Made by a program: the position numbers and the translations under genes. The notes beneath the pieces are model-generated. The model searched no databases, had not been told where the DNA came from, and saw only the letters and a list, made by a program, of their open reading frames with translations. Source: Thermoplasmata archaeon (GTDB taxonomy: Archaea > Thermoplasmatota > E2 > UBA202 > JdFR-43). Taken from it: a DNA stretch of 6,651 nucleotides. Below are positions 1 through 4,400 of this stretch, piece by piece. The stretch lies in assembly GCA_021158865.1 (NCBI GenBank), contig JAGGSX010000043.1, forward strand, positions 1 to 6,651. Reading direction: 5' to 3'. The stretch's first letter is position 1, and every line of letters starts with the position of its first letter.

Positions 1-343
1 GGCAATTGTCAATCCTGATAACAATTTTGGAGAAGAAAATAAAGAAAATAATGTTCTTTACCTCTATTTTGCAGCTTCATCTGAAGGATTTAATATATTT
101 CCATATATGGCTTTGGCTGCCATTGTTGCTGCTATTGCCCCGATTTTAGTGTATATTTATAAAATGAAGAGAAAGAAAGTCAGGATAAAAGATGAAAACA
201 GGGAGCTTAGATGTGACATATGCTTTGGTAAATTTAAACCTGGAGTAGAGATTGTAAGATGTGAATGCGGAGCAGTTTTTCATAAGAGCTGTGCAAAGCG
301 TGTTGGAGTGTGCCCCAACTGTGGGAGAAAATTGGATATCTAA
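1..343 (+). CDS. Membrane protein C-terminus: CARDB-like tail, TM helix, RING-like zinc finger (5' partial)
   Basis: The frame is open from base 2 and stops at TAA 341-343, giving 113 visible residues; the start lies off the left edge. The internal ATG at 107 sits at the start of the membrane helix and has no convincing ribosome binding site, so I do not take it as the start. Visible residues 3-18 (VNPDNNFGEENKENNV) resemble the acidic, Asn-rich end of a CARDB adhesion domain. Residues 36-53 (MALAAIVAAIAPILVYIY) form a transmembrane helix, followed by the basic stop-transfer KMKRKK, which puts the C-terminus in the cytoplasm. Bases 212-322 then encode C-x2-C-x12-C-x-C-x4-H-x2-C-x6-C-x2-C, an eight-ligand cross-brace pattern between RING-H2 and PHD/RING-variant (C4HC3). 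Known RING folds bind two zinc ions and often recruit ubiquitin-type E2 enzymes. Here ligase activity is only a possibility; a protein- or nucleic-acid-binding zinc finger is equally plausible. The reading frame and membrane helix are clear, the zinc finger is strong, and the CARDB assignment is moderate. Confidence 0.85.
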   Translation, partial: AIVNPDNNFGEENKENNVLYLYFAASSEGFNIFPYMALAAIVAAIAPILVYIYKMKRKKVRIKDENRELRCDICFGKFKPGVEIVRCECGAVFHKSCAKRVGVCPNCGRKLDI

Positions 344-356
344 AGGGTTTATCTTT

Positions 357-368
357 TGCTGTGTTGAA
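357..368 (+). repeat. IS left terminal inverted repeat
   Basis: TGCTGTGTTGAA is a perfect inverted match to 1361-1372. The next bases inward, AATTGAATAAA-like, match the other end only loosely. In IS elements such ends are where transposase binds and cleaves. Confidence 0.88.
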
Positions 369-380
369 TAATTGAATAAA

Positions 381-418
381 GCTGCTTCTTCTGATAAAAT
401 TATCAAAAAAGAAGCAGC
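381..418. terminator. Hairpin between converging gene ends, possible bidirectional terminator
   Basis: GCTGCTTCTT (381-390) pairs perfectly with AAGAAGCAGC (409-418), and inside it TGATA (392-396) can pair with TATCA (401-405) around an AAAT loop. It lies within the IS left end, 38 bp after the zinc-finger gene stop on the + strand and 5 bp beyond the transposase stop on the - strand. Archaeal termination relies mainly on U-rich tracts rather than stems, so the role is inferred. The palindrome itself is plain in the sequence. Confidence 0.6.
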
Positions 419-422
419 GATT

Positions 423-1308
423 TTACAAGCTTAACAACATATTATAGAATAAAAATTTCAATTTCACTTCCTGAAAAATTCCATCTACACTCCTTGCTCT
501 TGATGTTTCTCCAAATGTTCTTTTCACACCAGAAAAGAATGTTTCTGCAGCCCATCTTTTGCCATATCTGTATTTATCCTTCCATCCTTCGTATCCAATC
601 TCTTTTCTTTCCCTAACCATTTCAGCTCTTGCAGGAGAACCTCTTGCTTTTGTTGAAGCATTCTTTCTTATCCTTATGATTGGCTCTATTTCTTCCTTAT
701 CAAGAAAATTAAAATTTTCTCTACTATCATATGCTCCATCTGCATAAACAGCTTTTATTTTCTTTCCATTGCTATTGTTCTTAGCCTGTTTTATCAATGG
801 TTGCAACATTTTTCATCCCTACGCTTTCATCTGTTATTTCCAGTGCAAGCAATTTCTTTGTTTTTATATCAACTGCAACATGAACTTTGATCCATCCTTT
901 CTTCACTTTCCATTTGTGATCCATCCATTCTCCCCTGCTCGATACTTTCATCCCCGTTGAATCTATAGCAAGAATTATGTCATCATCCAGCTCCTGGAAC
1001 GGAAATTCAATATTCATTTTCTTTAGCCTTTTGAAAATTGTGGTGTAATCTGCTGCTTTTATTTCTGGAATATACCTGTATAATCCTTTTAAAAATCCTT
1101 CAAGCTGACGAAATGGGAGAAATGCAATATGAAGAAATGCAAGAAAATTCATGAATGAACAGGATATTGATATGATATTCCTTTCTTATTTTTATTCATT
1201 TTTTCAAGCTCTTTTTTTCCAATTTTTAATAAAATCTATAGAAATGAATATTTCTCCTCTTTTTACCAGCCTTTCATTATATTCTTTCCAATTTCTTTTC
1301 TTTTCCAT
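423..1308 (-). pseudogene. IS5-like DDE transposase, broken by three frameshifts
   Basis: Joined across the breaks, the product is about 295 residues, a normal size for this family. The start is ATG 1308-1306 with GGAGG at 1320-1316, seven bases upstream. The N-terminal part (NWKEYNERLVKRGE) and the HTH-like stretch (FRQLEGFLKGLYRYIPEI, DYTTIFKRL) precede a DDE_Tnp_1-type RNase H core. The catalytic residues are D in ILAIDSTGMK (963-961), D in YADGAYDS (740-738) and E in RWAAETFFSGVK (545-543), with the E-x6-K spacing of IS4/IS5-type enzymes. Break 1: a T7 run at 1212-1218 (one base too many) puts a stop after NWKKRA. Break 2: one base is missing near 1159-1160, between YP and SFMNFLAF. Break 3: at the T5 run 809-813 the frame shifts between DESVG and MLQPLIKQ, from one extra base or two lost ones. 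Two of the three are at homopolymers. It is most likely a decayed, inactive copy. Confidence 0.9.
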
Positions 1309-1360
1309 TCCATCCCCTCCAAAGGATGGAGAAAGAAAAGAATAAAAAATTTACTATTTG

Positions 1361-1372
1361 TTCAACACAGCA
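1361..1372 (-). repeat. IS right terminal inverted repeat
   Basis: TTCAACACAGCA is the exact reverse complement of 357-368. It lies upstream of the transposase start on the - strand, so this is the promoter-side end of the element. Confidence 0.88.
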
Positions 1373-1389
1373 GGATTTTAGAAAAATTT

Positions 1390-1405
1390 AAAAAAGATTT
1401 ATAAA
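1390..1405 (+). promoter_or_regulatory. Archaeal promoter: purine-rich BRE plus TATA box
   Basis: TTTATAAA at 1398-1405 matches the archaeal TATA box and is preceded by a purine-rich stretch (AAAAAAGA, 1390-1397) fitting a TFB recognition element. The expected transcription start, about 25 bases downstream, falls near 1425-1430. That leaves a short leader of some 13-18 bases containing the Shine-Dalgarno of the gene at 1443. The promoter lies wholly outside the IS, only about 25 bp from its right end. Confidence 0.65.
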
Positions 1406-1430
1406 CAATTAAATTTATTACAAAATAAAA

Positions 1431-1436
1431 GGAGGA
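1431..1436 (+). promoter_or_regulatory. Strong Shine-Dalgarno for the giant surface protein
   Basis: GGAGGA lies six bases before ATG 1443. It fixes that ATG as the start and fits the signal peptide that begins there. Confidence 0.9.
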
Positions 1437-1442
1437 ATTAAA

Positions 1443-4400
1443 ATGAAGGAAAGTGGTAAAGTTTTGAAGAAAGGTATAGTGGTGGCTGGAGTCTTTGGAA
1501 TTATAGCTTTTCTGGTAATGGCAGGAAGTGGAAATGCTCTTCCATCACATGACCCAGTATGGATTGATGAGAATAATAATGGGATCTTTGATGCAGGGGA
1601 ATGGAATGGAACATCCATTCAGGATGCAATAAATGCTGCAAGTGATGGAGATACAATATATGTTGAGGCAGGAATATATACAGAAAGCATTACAATAAAC
1701 AAAAGCATTAATTTGATAGGAGAACCAGGAGCAATAATAAAATGCCTGGCAACACCAAACACTGTAAAGATTCAGGAGAGTACTCATACATTTGAATATG
1801 TTGTTCTTATAGCAGGCGGTACATATAGTGCTATTAACAATACATATTATGGCTCAGGAACAATAAATGTGAACATATCTGGATTCGAAATCAATGGAAG
1901 TAATGCTGGAACAGCAGGCCATTACTTTGCAGGTATATTCATAAGAAATGTTGTTGGGAATATTTCCAATAATTATATTCACGACATGTATGGACCAAGC
2001 GGAAATGGAAGCGGAGAGCAGACATTTGGTATTTTAGCATATGGAAATTCAGATTTAACAGTATATGGCAATACAGTTAAAGATTTCTCCAGAGGAGGCA
2101 TAGTTGCAAATGGAGATGCAGGCACGTTGCCAGATCCAGTTATTACCATTAAAAATAATATTGTATATGGAAATGGATTGGAAGATGCCACAGGATGGAA
2201 TGCAGAAAATGGAATACAGATTGGCTGGGGAGCAAGTGGAACTGTAGAAGGAAATGAAATTCATGATTGTATGGTTAATAGCACAGGTTGGGCATCAAGT
2301 GGAATAATAGTTACGGACACTCATGATGTAATAATAAACGATAATACTATTATCAATTGTGATAAACCAATAGGAGTGGAAGATGCAACAGCATCTTGGG
2401 GATCTCCGTATAATGTTGCGAGCATATGGGATATCACAATTACTAACAATACCCTTGATAAAAATATTTACGGGATAAGCATTGCTAACAACGTAACCAA
2501 TGTAGCTATTTTGTATAACGAAATAACTAACACCACTTATGATGCCATCGATGTATGGAATTATGGTTATGGAGATCCATCTCCAACAAATGTAACTATA
2601 CATTACAACAACATCTATAACAATGGTTGGGGATTGTGGACAGATAGCAATCAGATAGATACGGTAAATGCCACACTAAACTACTGGGGAGATGCAGCTG
2701 GGCCATATAATGCAACCCTGAATCCATCAGGTAGCGGAGATGGAGTAGAAGGAAATGTTGATTTCTCGCCATGGCTTGGCTATCCATGGCCTACAAGCCC
2801 AATGACATATCATACAAATGATAATATAGAGGATGCAATCAACGCTGCTTCAGATGGCGATACCATAAAAGTTAATCCCGGATTGTATAAAGAAAATATT
2901 GTTATAAATAAGCCTTTGAAAATTGTTGGTGACCCAGCCATAGATGCAAATGGAAGCATTGGAATAAAAATTGAAGCAAATAACACATTTATAGAAAACT
3001 TTACCATCTCCAATTGTTCCATTGGTGTTTTAGTTCATAATGCCTCATTTATGATACAAAATGTTACAATGGATAATATTACTGTGGATAATTCAATTGG
3101 AGCAGTAGGAAATGGAACAATAATTGATAATGTTAATAAAAGCTGGATAAATAACACCAGGATTTATAATGCAAGCACATTTGCAATTAAGCTAAATAGT
3201 TCAACAAATATTACAATAGAAAATTGTAATTGGTCTTCTAATCAGAATGGTTTAGTCATTGCGTATTCACATCACAACATTATTCAAAATAATGAAAAAT
3301 GTATTGATAATGGCGCATACGGGGTATATCTTATGGTAAGCAGACACAATAAATTATTAAACACAGATTTTATATCTGGAGGGTTATATGGAATATATCT
3401 TTCAAATGCAGATTATAATTCAATAGAAAATTGTAATCTTAAAAATAATCAAAGAGGCATTTTAATTCTTGGGGGTTCAACCGAAAATATTATCAGGAAT
3501 AATACCCTTTCCAATTCTCAATGGGATATAAATGTTATAAGCAGTCCAGATAATATTTTCCTTAACAACACCGTCGCCTCATATCCAACAACATTTGATA
3601 TCAATAGTTATTACGGTAATTTTACTATTGATGGAGTTGATACGGCTCCCGCTGACCCTGTTGGCTTCCATAATCTGGGTAATTATCTTAACATTTCTTC
3701 CACTACATCAGGTGCATGGATGAATGTGCTTATTCATTATAATGAATCCAGGATAATAACAAGCGAGGATAATGTCTTTATATGTAAGTATAATGGATCG
3801 TGGTACAAAGATGGATGGAATGGGAGCAGATTGTTGAATACAACTGCAAACATTGTGGGCGTGAACATAACAAGCATAGATGACCCAATATTTGCTCCTC
3901 TCGAAGAAGATTTAACTCCTCCAACAACAACAAAAGTTATAGGAGAGCCGAATTATAATGATGGAGAGCATGTTACAACTCACACTCCGATATGGCTCAA
4001 TGCAACCGATGATATGTCAGGTGTTAATGCAACTTACTATCGTATATGGTATAACAACACATGGCATCCTGCTAATGAAACAGATTATTATGGAGGAAAT
4101 GCAAATATTACAAATATAAGTGGAACATGCTGGTATGTATATAGGAATGCAACCGTTAATTTTAATCCAATTTATTTCACAGAAGAATGCCATCATAAAT
4201 TGCAGTTCTACAGCATTGATAACCATAGCAATGCTGAGGCAATAACAACACAGGACCATTATGTGGACGATAGTCCGCCGAATACACAGTTGAACATAGG
4301 AGATCCATATCATGGAAATTATGTCAAGCTTGTTACTGTAATGACATTGCATGCTACTGATGGTGGTTCATGTGCTGTTGGAGTTACAAGAATACACTAC

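Larger units (their letters stand above)
357..1372 (-). mobile_element. Degenerate IS5-like insertion sequence, about 1016 bp
   Basis: The element is bounded by a perfect 12-bp terminal inverted repeat, TGCTGTGTTGAA at 357-368 and its reverse complement at 1361-1372, with weaker similarity further inward. It contains a single transposase gene on the - strand, which starts about 50 bp inside the right end and stops about 65 bp inside the left end, the usual compact IS layout. The left end lies 13 bp after the stop codon of the zinc-finger gene, and the right end lies 70 bp before the start of the giant surface-protein gene. I found no convincing target-site duplication next to the ends, so the exact outer borders may be off by a few bases, or the flanks have decayed. 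The transposase is frameshifted, so the copy cannot move by itself unless a related intact copy acts in trans. Confidence 0.88.

Noticed and set aside
809..813. Programmed ribosomal frameshifting to join the two transposase parts
   Set aside because: Many IS elements use -1 slippage, but the shift needed here is +1 (or -2), the site is not a canonical slippery heptamer, and two further breaks upstream would still prevent a full product. Decay is simpler.
559..960. Small + strand frames inside the IS
   Set aside because: They overlap the transposase remains in antisense and show only the complement of its codons.
345..1385. Target-site duplication flanking the IS
   Set aside because: Bases just left of 357 (TTTATCTTT) and just right of 1372 (GGATTTTAG) share no adjacent direct repeat beyond short T runs, so none is reported.
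1443..2800. Polysaccharide lyase or glycosidase activity of the beta-helix
   Set aside because: The fold is shared with such enzymes, but no recognisable catalytic residue set could be picked out by eye; naming an enzyme would be guesswork.
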